A DNA stretch of 46,435 nucleotides, from positions 1-46,435 of the forward strand of contig CAIOHT010000062.1 in assembly GCA_903858185.1 (NCBI GenBank), in the 5' to 3' direction. Within the stretch, counting starts at the first letter, position 1; every line of letters starts with the position of its first letter. The DNA is from an uncultured Caulobacterales bacterium. Its GTDB lineage: Bacteria > Pseudomonadota > Alphaproteobacteria > Caulobacterales > Caulobacteraceae. Below are positions 10,292 through 18,385 of this stretch, piece after piece. A program made the position numbers and the translations under genes. The notes under the pieces are model-generated. The model ran no database searches and had not been told where the DNA came from. It was given only the letters and a program-made list of their open reading frames with translations.

Positions 10292-10309
10292 TGTCGCAAG
10301 ATTGCGACA
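10292..10309. promoter_or_regulatory. Perfect 8-2-8 dyad between divergent genes
   Basis: TGTCGCAA, GA, TTGCGACA is a perfect inverted repeat of 18 bases. It lies in the 279-base region between the divergent TonB receptor (ATG at 10089) and glycosyltransferase (ATG at 10369) genes. It has the size and symmetry of a dimeric regulator site. I cannot assign a regulator. A start codon upstream of 10369 would place the dyad inside a reading frame, so ATG 10369 is preferred for the glycosyltransferase. Confidence 0.5.
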
Positions 10310-10368
10310 CCTTTGGGCATGGATCGCCTTTACAGGGCCCGAGACGCGGGCCAGCGTCCCCATCGCTC

Positions 10369-11946
10369 ATGACCCCCAGTACCCCTCCCGCGCACCCCTC
10401 CGATGTCGACAGTCGCCGCCCGCTGCGGGTGGCCCTGACGCTTGTCCTTGTGCTGACGGTTCTGCGGCTTGCAGCCGTCTTTGCCAGCCCGCTCGAGCTG
10501 AATCCGGAAGAGGCCCAGTACTGGCTCTGGTCGCGCACGCTCGACTTTGGCTACTTCTCCAAGCCGCCGATGATCGCCTGGGCGATCTGGGCGACCACCG
10601 CCGTCGGCGGCGACGCCGAGCCCTGGATCCGGTTGTCCGCCCCCCTGTTCCACGGCATTGCGGCCTTTTCGCTCTATGCAGTCGGCCGGCGGCTGTTTGA
10701 CCCGTGGTCGGGCGTCGCGGCCGCGGCGGTCTATCTGCTGATGCCGGGTGTGGCGCTCTCCTCGTTCATCATGGCAACCGATGCGCCGCTGCTCTGCTTC
10801 CTGGCGCTCGCGCTGCTGGCCTATGTCGTGATGCAGCCCGGCGAGCGCAGGGTGCTTCCGGCGGCCGGCCTCGGCGCGGCGCTGGGTCTTGCCATGCTGT
10901 CCAAGTACGCGGCCCTCTACGCGCTGATTGCTATCGGCCTTCATGTGGCGCTGTCGAAGGACGCCCGACGGGCCTGGGACCTGAAGACCGCCGCCGGCGC
11001 CCTCGGCGCCTTCGTCCTGGTGCTCGCGCCGAACCTGTTCTGGAACGCCAACCACGGCTTCGCCACCGTCGGCCACACGGCGGCGAACGCCAATCTCGGT
11101 GGCAAGCTGTTCAATCCGGAAGAGATGCTGAGCTTCATCGGCGGGCAGTTCGGGGTCTTCGGCCCCGTGCCCTTCGGCGTGCTGGTCGGCGGCGCGGCCG
11201 TGCTGGCCTGGCGCAGGAGGTTGCTGCCCCAGGACCTGCTGCTGCTGTGCTTCGTTGTCCCGCCCCTGGCGGTCGTGACGGTCGGCGCGCTGCTGTCGCG
11301 GGCCAACGACAACTGGGCCGCCAGCGCCTATGTCGCCGGCTCCGTACTGGCGGCGGCGCTGCTGGTGCGCTGGCGGGCCCGTTGGTGGCTGGTCGGCGGC
11401 CTTGGACTCCAGGCGGCGCTCGCGGGATTCATGCTGGTGGCGGTGTCGCGCCCGGAGATCGTCGACGCCCTTGGCCGGTCCAACGACATCAAGCGCGTCC
11501 GCGGCTGGGAGCAGATGGCCCGGCAGGTCAGCCAGCGCGCGCAGCTCGAGAACCTCAACGGCGGCCTGTCGGCCATCGCCGTCGACGACCGTTTCCTGTT
11601 CAACGCCCTCTCCTACTATGGCCGCGACTACATCGGCACGCCGGACGCGCCGCCTCTGAAGATCTGGCTGCGGAAGAGCCACGCGGGTAACCAGGCCGAG
11701 ACGACCGCGCCGCTCACCCCGGCGCTCGGTCGCCGGGTGCTGGTGGTCAGTCTCGAAGGCCTGCAGGCGGACAGGATCATCGCCGACTTCGACAGGAGCC
11801 AGACGTCGGGGATCCTGCGCCAGATCCTCAGCATCAGGTGCGCGGCGCGCTATCAGGACGACGAGAAGACGTTCGAGCACCGCTGCCTGCGCCGCGAGAC
11901 GCTGATCCTTGGCGAGGGGTTCCGGCCCGTGGCGAACCGGGACTGA
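10369..11946 (+). CDS. ArnT-like glycosyltransferase family 39 membrane protein
   Basis: A 525-residue integral membrane protein with a dozen or so predicted hydrophobic segments. Near residues 45-60 it has LNPEEAQYWLWS, a variant of the D/E-E-A-Y-Y/W catalytic loop of GT39/PMT enzymes, then YFSKPPMIAW, which matches the YfdH/ArnT-type block. Such enzymes transfer a sugar from a polyprenyl-phosphate donor to lipid A, glycan or protein on the periplasmic side. The C-terminal 150 residues are soluble and probably periplasmic. The donor and acceptor cannot be told from the sequence. Its stop is 10 bases from the converging msrA stop. Confidence 0.88.
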   Translation: MTPSTPPAHPSDVDSRRPLRVALTLVLVLTVLRLAAVFASPLELNPEEAQYWLWSRTLDFGYFSKPPMIAWAIWATTAVGGDAEPWIRLSAPLFHGIAAFSLYAVGRRLFDPWSGVAAAAVYLLMPGVALSSFIMATDAPLLCFLALALLAYVVMQPGERRVLPAAGLGAALGLAMLSKYAALYALIAIGLHVALSKDARRAWDLKTAAGALGAFVLVLAPNLFWNANHGFATVGHTAANANLGGKLFNPEEMLSFIGGQFGVFGPVPFGVLVGGAAVLAWRRRLLPQDLLLLCFVVPPLAVVTVGALLSRANDNWAASAYVAGSVLAAALLVRWRARWWLVGGLGLQAALAGFMLVAVSRPEIVDALGRSNDIKRVRGWEQMARQVSQRAQLENLNGGLSAIAVDDRFLFNALSYYGRDYIGTPDAPPLKIWLRKSHAGNQAETTAPLTPALGRRVLVVSLEGLQADRIIADFDRSQTSGILRQILSIRCAARYQDDEKTFEHRCLRRETLILGEGFRPVANRD

Positions 11947-11956
11947 CGCGCCGGGC

Positions 11957-12541
11957 CTAACGGCCCCAGACCGCCTTCACCCGGGCATCACGGCCACAGG
12001 ACGCCCGATAGTAGGCATAGCGCACCGGATTCTTCGCCGCGTAGTCCTGATGATAGCCCTCGGCCTTCCAGAACGACGTGTAGCGCAGGACCGGCGTGAC
12101 GATGGTCCGCCCCTTCAGCCGCGTCTCCGCGGCGGCTTTTGACGCCTCGGCCGCCTGTCGCTGGGCCTCGGTCGCGACCCAGACAGCAGTGGAATACTGC
12201 GGACCACGGTCACAGAACTGGCCACCGGCGTCGGTCACATCGACGAGCGGCCAGAACCGGTCGACCAGCTGACGATAGCTGATCCGCGCCGGGTCGTAGG
12301 TCACCCTGACCGCCTCGCGGTGGCCCTCGTGGTTCTCGTAGGTCGGGTTCTGCAGATCCCCGCCGGCGTAGCCGGACACGGCGTCAACGACGCCGGGGAT
12401 CTTCGCCATGTCATGCTCCAGGCACCAGAAGCAGCCGCCGGCGAACCAGGCGGTCTCAAGCTTCGGCGCAGCCACGACCGGGCCGGTGGACGTGAGGGCG
12501 AAGGTTGCGGCGAAGACCGCGAGGAAGCGCATGATGTTCAT
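11957..12541 (-). CDS. msrA: Exported peptide-methionine (S)-S-oxide reductase
   Basis: About 194 residues from ATG 12541 (an upstream in-frame TTG exists at 12550). It has a hydrophobic N-terminal signal peptide, then the MsrA core: FAGGCFWCLEHD with catalytic and neighbouring Cys, VSGYAGG, YENHEGHREAVRVTYDP, and QFCDRGPQYSTAVW. It repairs methionine sulfoxide in proteins, with regeneration by C-terminal cysteines (ASCGRD) and thioredoxin-like partners. The signal peptide suggests a periplasmic enzyme rather than the usual cytosolic one. It stands alone, convergent with the GT39 gene. The second in-frame ATG at 12532 is also possible. Confidence 0.93.
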   Translation of the reverse strand: MNIMRFLAVFAATFALTSTGPVVAAPKLETAWFAGGCFWCLEHDMAKIPGVVDAVSGYAGGDLQNPTYENHEGHREAVRVTYDPARISYRQLVDRFWPLVDVTDAGGQFCDRGPQYSTAVWVATEAQRQAAEASKAAAETRLKGRTIVTPVLRYTSFWKAEGYHQDYAAKNPVRYAYYRASCGRDARVKAVWGR

Positions 12542-12642
12542 GACGTGCAAGATGGCCCGCCCTGGCGTCAGGGCAAGTCACCGTCGCACAACAGCCCGTG
12601 AAGGACGCGGCCCGCGACCGTGATCACGATCCCCGGTCTGCG

Positions 12643-13281
12643 CTATGCGACCGTGAAGGCCGCCTCGGTCTTTGCCTTCACCTCGTCCACCGTCACGCCC
12701 GGTGCCAGTTCGATCAACCGCACCGGCGTCTTGCCCCGGTTGATCTCGAACACGCCCAGCTCGGTGATCAGCAGATCGACCACGCCCGCGCCGGTCAGCG
12801 GCAGATTGCAGCGATGCAGCAGCTTCGGCGCGCCGGTCTTTTCGCAGTGGTCCATGACCACCACCACGCGCTTGACGCCGGCGACAAGGTCCATCGCCCC
12901 GCCCATGCCCTTGACCATCTTGCCGGGCACCATCCAGTTGGCCAGGTCGCCGTTCTCGGCCACCTGCATTCCGCCCAGGATCGACAGGGCGATGTGCCCG
13001 CCGCGGATCATCGCGAAACTGTCGGCCGACGAGAAATACGAACTCGAGTCCAGCTCGGTGATCGTCTGCTTGCCGGCATTGATCAGGTCAGCGTCCGCCT
13101 CGCCCTCATAGGGAAAGGGGCCCATGCCCAGCATGCCGTTCTCGCTCTGCAGCGTCACATGCATCCCCTCGGGGATATAGTTGGCCACCAGCGTCGGGAT
13201 GCCGATGCCGAGGTTGACGTAGAAGCCGTCCTGCAGCTCACGGGCCGCGCGGGCGGCCATGTCTTCGCGGGTCCAGGCCAT
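12643..13281 (-). CDS. scoB: 3-oxoacid CoA-transferase, subunit B
   Basis: A 212-residue beta subunit of a family I CoA-transferase, which moves CoA from succinyl-CoA to a 3-oxoacid such as acetoacetate. The catalytic Glu is Glu47 in the SENGMLGMG block, and the NLGIGIPTLVANY and GGAMDLVAGVKRVVV segments are typical. The start overlaps the stop of subunit A by one base, giving coupled translation and equal subunit production. PcaJ (3-oxoadipate CoA-transferase) is a close relative. No other aromatic-degradation gene is nearby, so the acetoacetate enzyme is the better guess. The symbol is by family. Confidence 0.93.
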   Translation of the reverse strand: MAWTREDMAARAARELQDGFYVNLGIGIPTLVANYIPEGMHVTLQSENGMLGMGPFPYEGEADADLINAGKQTITELDSSSYFSSADSFAMIRGGHIALSILGGMQVAENGDLANWMVPGKMVKGMGGAMDLVAGVKRVVVVMDHCEKTGAPKLLHRCNLPLTGAGVVDLLITELGVFEINRGKTPVRLIELAPGVTVDEVKAKTEAAFTVA

Positions 13282-13991
13282 CAGACGGCTTCCCTGACAC
13301 GGGTGGTGACGCGCTCGATGCGCTTCTCGAAGACGGCGCCCTTGAACAGGCGGTCGACGTAGATGCCGGGCGTGTGGATGTTGTCCTTGTCGAGCGCGCC
13401 GATGGCGACCATTTCCTCGACCTCGACGACGGTCGCCTTGCCGGCGGTGGCCATCATCGGATTGAAGTTACGGGCCGTCTTTCGATAGACCAGATTGCCT
13501 TCGGCATCGCCCTTCCAGGCCTTGACGATGGACAGGTCGGCCACGAGTCCGCGCTCCATCACATAGGTCTCGCCGTCGAACTCGCGGACTTCCTTGCCCT
13601 CGGCGACGAGCGTGCCGACGCCGGTCTTTGTGAAGAAGGCCGGGATGCCCGCGCCACCGGCGCGGATGCGTTCCGCGAGCGTGCCCTGCGGATTGAACTC
13701 CAGCTCCAGCTCGCCGGAGAGGTATAGCTGTTCGAACAGCTTGTTCTCTCCCACATAGGAACTGATCATCTTCCGGATCTGCCGCGTCTCCAGCAGGATG
13801 CCGAGGCCGAATCCGTCAACGCCGCAGTTATTGGAGACGACCGTGAGGCCCTTCACCCCGCTCTCGCGGATCGCCGCGATCAGGTTTTCAGGAATGCCGC
13901 AGAGGCCGAAGCCTCCGGCCATGATCGTCATGCCGTCAAACAGAAGCCCGGACAGGGCCTCGACGGCGTCCTTGCGAACCTTGTCCGCCAT
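13281..13991 (-). CDS. scoA: 3-oxoacid CoA-transferase, subunit A
   Basis: A 236-residue alpha subunit with the CoA-transferase glycine block [20 protein letters not shown] near residues 18-37 and the later segment [21 protein letters not shown]. Together with subunit B it forms a 3-oxoacid CoA-transferase, used for ketone body or short-chain 3-oxoacid metabolism in the cytosol. It is the promoter-proximal gene of a two-gene minus-strand operon, divergent from kefF across a 95-base region that holds a weak dyad near 14040-14058. Specificity for acetoacetate rather than 3-oxoadipate is inferred. Confidence 0.93.
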   Translation of the reverse strand: MADKVRKDAVEALSGLLFDGMTIMAGGFGLCGIPENLIAAIRESGVKGLTVVSNNCGVDGFGLGILLETRQIRKMISSYVGENKLFEQLYLSGELELEFNPQGTLAERIRAGGAGIPAFFTKTGVGTLVAEGKEVREFDGETYVMERGLVADLSIVKAWKGDAEGNLVYRKTARNFNPMMATAGKATVVEVEEMVAIGALDKDNIHTPGIYVDRLFKGAVFEKRIERVTTRVREAV

Positions 13992-14086
13992 GATCGCTCC
14001 GCTCGAAATGGTCGGCTCGTCTCGCCTGAAAGACGGCGAAATTCAAGCATCGATGAATAAAATCCGCCTGTCCGGGAGACGCTACC

Positions 14087-14653
14087 ATGGAGCCTGAACG
14101 CCGCGAACCCTCGGTGCTGGTCGTCTTCGCCCATCCGGCGCTGGAGCGCTCGCGCGCCAATGCTGTGCTGGCCGACGCGGCGAAGGGCGCCGCCGGCGTG
14201 CGTTTCCATGACCTCTACGAGATCTATCCGGACTTCGTGATCGACGTTGAGGCCGAGCAGGAGAAGTTGCTGGCCCACCAGGTGATCGCGCTGCAGTTCC
14301 CGTTCTACTGGTACTCGACGCCCGCCCTGATGAAGGAGTGGCTGGACCTCGTCTGGCTGCACGGCTTCGCCTACGGCAAGGGCGGCGACCGGCTCAAGGG
14401 CAAGCAGCTGTTCGTCGCCTGCACCACCGGCGGCCCGGCGCAGGCCTACCACCAGCGTGGCTACAACCGCTTCACGATGGAGGAGTTCCTGCGCCCCCTC
14501 GAACAGACCGCAGCCCTCTGCGGCATGATCTGGGAGAATCCCTACGTCGTCCACGGCGCCCGCCTCAAGGACGACGCCCACATCCGGGGCGAAGCCGACC
14601 GCTACCGGGCGCGCCTCGAGGGCCTGGCCGCCGCCGCGCGGGAGACGGTCTGA
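14087..14653 (+). CDS. kefF: KefF-like NAD(P)H quinone oxidoreductase, antiporter ancillary subunit
   Basis: A 188-residue flavodoxin-fold protein of the NAD(P)H dehydrogenase (quinone) family. It shows the FMN-binding VVFAHPALERSRAN start, the FPFYWYSTPALMKEWLD block and CTTGGP loop typical of KefF/KefG and MdaB. In enterobacteria KefF binds and activates the KefC antiporter and has quinone reductase activity. Here the stop and the ATG of the following kefC-type gene overlap by one base, which supports the same partnership. It is cytosolic and membrane-associated by analogy. Confidence 0.9.
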   Translation: MEPERREPSVLVVFAHPALERSRANAVLADAAKGAAGVRFHDLYEIYPDFVIDVEAEQEKLLAHQVIALQFPFYWYSTPALMKEWLDLVWLHGFAYGKGGDRLKGKQLFVACTTGGPAQAYHQRGYNRFTMEEFLRPLEQTAALCGMIWENPYVVHGARLKDDAHIRGEADRYRARLEGLAAAARETV

Positions 14654-16563
14654 TGCACGGGGACTTCCTGGGCCAGGCGCTGGTCTACCTCGCCGCCGGT
14701 GTCGTGACGGTGGCGGCGGCCAAGAAGCTGGGACTCGGCTCGGTGCTCGGCTACCTGATCGCCGGTGCCCTGATCGGCCCGTTCGCGCTCAACCTGACGG
14801 GCGATCCCGAGGACGTGATGGCGTTCGCCGAGTTCGGCGTGGTCATCCTGCTGTTCCTCATCGGGCTGGAGGTGCGGCCCGCCCTGCTCTGGTCAATGCG
14901 CAAGACGATCTTCGGCCTTGGCGGCGCGCAGGTCATGGCCACCGCCCTGGCGATCGCCGGCGCGAGCATGATCTTCGGCCTGCCCTGGCAGACGGCTCTG
15001 GCGGCGGGCCTTGTGCTGGCGATGTCCTCGACGGCGATCGTCCTCCAGACGCTCGACGAGAAGGGGTTGCGACAGGGGCCCGTCGGCCGGGCCGCCTTTG
15101 GCGTGCTGCTGCTGCAGGATCTGGCGATCATTCCGCTCTTCGCCCTGCTGCCGCTGCTCGCCACCGGACCGGTGCAGCTGACCTCGGACAGCCATTCAGC
15201 CAGTCTGATCGCCGACCTGCCCGCCTGGATGCAGGCGCTGGCGGTGCTGGCGGCGGTGGGCGCGGTCGTCGGCGGCGGCCGGTTCGTGGTGCGGCCGGTG
15301 TTCCGCTTCATCGCCCAGTCTCGCCTGCGCGAGATCTTCACCGCCACCTCGCTGCTGATCGTCGTGGGCGTGGCCATGCTGATGCAGATCGTCGGCCTGT
15401 CGCCGGCGCTCGGCGCCTTCCTGGCCGGGGTGGTGCTGGCCGAGAGCGAGTTCCGGCGCGAGCTGGAAACCGACATCGAGCCGTTCCGCGGCCTGCTGCT
15501 GGGGCTCTTCTTCATCACCGTCGGCGCGACCATCGACTTCGGTCTGATCCTGCGCGAGCCGTTGCTGCTGATCGGGCTGGTGCTGGGTCTGATGGCGCTG
15601 AAGTTCGTGGTGCTGTTCGCCCTCGCCCGGGTTGGCGGAGCCTCCAACCGGCTGGCGGCGACCGTGGCCGTGGCCCTGGCCCAGGGCGGCGAGTTCGCCT
15701 TCGTCCTGCTGACCTTCACGGTCGGCGCCGGCGTGATCAGCCAGCCGCTGGCGGACCTGCTGACCGCGGTCGTCGCCGTCTCGATGGCCATGACCCCGCT
15801 GACGGTGATCGTCTACGAGAAGATCCTGACCTTTCTCGACCGCAAGAACCCGACCGAGAGCATCGCCGACCCGACCTTCGAGGAAGAGGACGCCGAGCCG
15901 GACATCATCATCGCCGGCTTCGGCCGGTTCGGTCAGGTCACCGGCCGCCTGCTGATGGCCAACGGGTTCAAGTCGACCGTTCTGGATGCCGACATCGAGA
16001 TGATCGACCTGCTACGCCGGTTCGGGCGACGGGTGCACTACGGCGATGCGACACGCCTGGACCTGTTGCGGCAGGCCGGCGCGGAGCGGGCGCGCATGCT
16101 GATCGTGGCCATCGACGACCAGGAAAAGGCCGCCGAACTGGTCGAGCGCGCCCGGGAGGCTTTCCCGCACCTGACCATCCTCGCCCGCGCCTTCGACCGC
16201 CGGCATGCCTACGACATGCTGGCAAACGGGGCGGACGCCGTGGAACGCGAGACGTTCGAAGGGGCCCTGTCGATGGGCGTCACGGCGCTCAAGTCGCTGG
16301 GCTTCCGCGCCCACCGGGCCCAGCGTGCGGCTGACTACTTCCGGCGGCATGACCTGCGCACCTTCGAGGAGCTGCGGCCGATGTGGGGCCAGACGGAGGC
16401 CTACATGCTGGCGTCACGCGACGCGTCGCAGACCATGGATCGTCTGCTGGCCGCCGACCTGGAGAAGATGAAGCCCGGCGCAGCGGACGGCTGGGATCCG
16501 AGCGGCCGCGACGAGGACCAGCGCGAGGCGGCCGAGCAGGAAGGTCCCGCCCGGCCCGCCTGA
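14653..16563 (+). CDS. kefC: Glutathione-regulated-type K+/H+ antiporter with TrkA-N domain
   Basis: A 636-residue monovalent cation:proton antiporter-2 family protein. About 12-13 transmembrane helices cover residues 5-395, including LIGLEVRP and the LLLQDLAIIPL segment typical of KefB/KefC. After a linker, a cytosolic TrkA-N (RCK) domain begins near residue 415 with the nucleotide-binding IIIAGFGRFGQVTGRLL. In Escherichia coli such proteins release potassium and acidify the cytosol to protect against electrophiles. The ATG at 14653 overlaps the kefF stop. KefB and KefC cannot be separated with confidence; the kefF neighbour favours KefC. The gene ends 4 bases from the convergent OmpA gene. 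Confidence 0.93.
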   Translation: MHGDFLGQALVYLAAGVVTVAAAKKLGLGSVLGYLIAGALIGPFALNLTGDPEDVMAFAEFGVVILLFLIGLEVRPALLWSMRKTIFGLGGAQVMATALAIAGASMIFGLPWQTALAAGLVLAMSSTAIVLQTLDEKGLRQGPVGRAAFGVLLLQDLAIIPLFALLPLLATGPVQLTSDSHSASLIADLPAWMQALAVLAAVGAVVGGGRFVVRPVFRFIAQSRLREIFTATSLLIVVGVAMLMQIVGLSPALGAFLAGVVLAESEFRRELETDIEPFRGLLLGLFFITVGATIDFGLILREPLLLIGLVLGLMALKFVVLFALARVGGASNRLAATVAVALAQGGEFAFVLLTFTVGAGVISQPLADLLTAVVAVSMAMTPLTVIVYEKILTFLDRKNPTESIADPTFEEEDAEPDIIIAGFGRFGQVTGRLLMANGFKSTVLDADIEMIDLLRRFGRRVHYGDATRLDLLRQAGAERARMLIVAIDDQEKAAELVERAREAFPHLTILARAFDRRHAYDMLANGADAVERETFEGALSMGVTALKSLGFRAHRAQRAADYFRRHDLRTFEELRPMWGQTEAYMLASRDASQTMDRLLAADLEKMKPGAADGWDPSGRDEDQREAAEQEGPARPA

Positions 16564-16567
16564 CGCA

Positions 16568-17242
16568 TCAGCCGCGGAACGGCCGCAGCACGATCTCGAC
16601 GCGACGGTTCGCGGCGCGACCCTCAGCCGTCTCGTTGCTCGCGGTTGGCTGGCTTTCGCCGCGCCCCTGCACGAAGAGCCGCCCCGGCAGCACGCGGCTG
16701 CGGTCGGTCAGGAACATCGCCACCGAGCTGGCGCGCCGCTCGGAAAGCACCTGGTTGTAGTTGTCGTCCCCGGTGGAATCGGCGTGACCGATCACATCGA
16801 CCAGCGTCTGCGGATAGCGGTTCAGAATGGTCGCCACGCCGTCGAGCACCCGCATGAACTGCGGCTGGATGTCGGCGCGATCGACGCCGAACGTCACGTC
16901 GCTCGGCATGTTCAGCACGAGGTTGTCGCCGTCGCGGGTGACGCTGACGCCCGTGCCCTGCAGCTCCTGCCGCAGTTCAGCCTGCTGGCGATCCATGTAG
17001 CTGCCGACGGCGGCGCCGCCGAGCGCGCCGATGCCGGCGCCGAGCAAGGCGTTCTTGCGACCCTGCTCGCCGTCGCTGGTGTTGGTAAGGTAGCCCAGCA
17101 GGGCGCCGCCCACGGCGCCGGCGATCGCCCCGGTGCCCGCGTTGTTGCGCACGGTTTCGCCGGTGTTGGGGTCGATGGTGGTGCAGGCGCCGAGGGCGGT
17201 GGCGGCGAGCAGGCAGGCGGCGAGCGCCGAGGGTCTCAGCAT
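16568..17242 (-). CDS. OmpA-family lipoprotein with glycine-zipper domain
   Basis: About 224 residues from the ATG at 17242. A lipoprotein signal peptide with lipobox LGAC gives a lipidated Cys. Residues 35-85 form a glycine-zipper region (GTGAIAGAVGGALLGYL and GAGIGALGGAAVGSYMD), followed by an OmpA-C peptidoglycan-binding domain with VIGHADSTGDDNYNQVLSERRA and a final NRRVEIVLRP. The arrangement matches the YiaD/Pal-like lipoproteins that tie the outer membrane to the cell wall. An in-frame start at 17278 would bury the lipobox and is less likely. Confidence 0.93.
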   Translation of the reverse strand: MLRPSALAACLLAATALGACTTIDPNTGETVRNNAGTGAIAGAVGGALLGYLTNTSDGEQGRKNALLGAGIGALGGAAVGSYMDRQQAELRQELQGTGVSVTRDGDNLVLNMPSDVTFGVDRADIQPQFMRVLDGVATILNRYPQTLVDVIGHADSTGDDNYNQVLSERRASSVAMFLTDRSRVLPGRLFVQGRGESQPTASNETAEGRAANRRVEIVLRPFRG

Positions 17243-17364
17243 GGGTGGCTCCGATGTGATTATGCGGCCCAAACGCACCGCGCCCGCGGTGGTTCCCCTG
17301 TCGCCCGACCGTGCTTGATTCAGGTCAGGTGCGCGGGCGTCGCGGCGGGTGTAAAAGGCTCGTC

Positions 17365-18315
17365 ATGACCGACACCGACCCGACCCGATCCGCGATCGAG
17401 CCCGTCTCGTTCTCGCTTTACGAAGCCGACTTCGAGGCCTTTTCGAAGGCACTGGGCGACAGCTTCCGGCGATACGGCTTCGCCGCGATCAGCAACTACG
17501 ATCTCGACCAGGCTATGATCGACGCCGCTATCGACGCGGCCAAGCGGTTCTTCGCCCTCCCCGAGGACGTGAAGAAGCAGTACGTGGTCGGCAAGGGCGG
17601 CCAGCGCGGCTACATCCCGTTCGGCATCGAGACCGCCAAGGGCGCCAGCCACTTCGACCTCAAGGAATTCTGGCACATGGGCCGCGATCTGCCGCCCGGC
17701 CATCGCTATGAAGCCCAGATGCCGCCCAACGTCTGGCCGGCCGAGGTCGTCGACTTCCACGAGAAGGTTGCCTGGCTCTACAATGCGCTCGATTCCATGG
17801 GCGCGAAGGTGCTGCAGGCGATCGCCGCCTACCTGGACCTGCCGCGCAGCCAGTTCGACGAGGCGGTGCGCGAGGGCAACAGCATACTGCGTCTGCTGCA
17901 CTATCCCCCGATCCCCGCCGACGCGACGGGCGTGCGGGCCGGCGCGCACGGCGACATCAACGCCATCACCCTGCTGCTGGGCGCGGAGGAAGGCGGCCTG
18001 CAGGTCAAGGACCGCGACGGCCGGTGGCTGCCGATCAACCCGCCGCCGGGCTGTCTGGTCTGCAACATCGGCGACATGCTGGAGCGGGCGACCAACCACG
18101 TCCTGCCCTCGACGATCCACCAGGTGGTCAACCCGCCGCCCGAACGTCGCGGCTTCGCCCGCTACTCGACGCCGTTCTTCCTGCACTTCGCGCCGGACTA
18201 CGAGATCCGCACCCTGCCCGGCTGCGCGACGGCGGAGAACCCCGACCGCTACCCCGATCCCCTCACCGCCGACGAGTTCCTCGTCCAGCGGCTCAAGGAG
18301 ATCAAGCTGCTCTGA
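17365..18315 (+). CDS. 2-oxoglutarate/Fe(II)-dependent oxygenase of the isopenicillin N synthase family
   Basis: A 316-residue non-haem iron oxygenase. The iron ligands are His195 and Asp197 in GAHGDINAITLL and His252 in TIHQVV; Arg266 with Ser268 in RRGFARYSTPFF fits the R-x-S 2-oxoglutarate-binding pair. The N-terminal non-haem dioxygenase domain (DIOX_N) is also present. Family members hydroxylate, desaturate or cyclise small molecules. Nothing nearby identifies the substrate. The ATG at 17365 follows AAAAGG at 17353-17358, and residues 15 onward align with the family. It lies upstream of the hybrid kinase gene, 70 bases apart, and could be co-transcribed. Confidence 0.9.
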   Translation: MTDTDPTRSAIEPVSFSLYEADFEAFSKALGDSFRRYGFAAISNYDLDQAMIDAAIDAAKRFFALPEDVKKQYVVGKGGQRGYIPFGIETAKGASHFDLKEFWHMGRDLPPGHRYEAQMPPNVWPAEVVDFHEKVAWLYNALDSMGAKVLQAIAAYLDLPRSQFDEAVREGNSILRLLHYPPIPADATGVRAGAHGDINAITLLLGAEEGGLQVKDRDGRWLPINPPPGCLVCNIGDMLERATNHVLPSTIHQVVNPPPERRGFARYSTPFFLHFAPDYEIRTLPGCATAENPDRYPDPLTADEFLVQRLKEIKLL

Positions 18316-18385
18316 TCGGGACCGCGGTCACCCCGAATTAACCCTGCTCTTTCAACATGCACGCCGAGCGAGCAGGGGAATGGGC

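Noticed and set aside
14040..14058. ATTCA-N8-TGAAT dyad between scoA and kefF
   Set aside because: Only five bases per arm match and the region is relatively AT-rich, so chance is a sufficient explanation. No regulator is adjacent.
17708..18385. Upstream extension of the hybrid kinase frame into the oxygenase gene
   Set aside because: The extension is a shadow of the oxygenase frame, rich in Arg/Ser/Thr; a ribosome binding site and the GAF domain place the start at 18386.
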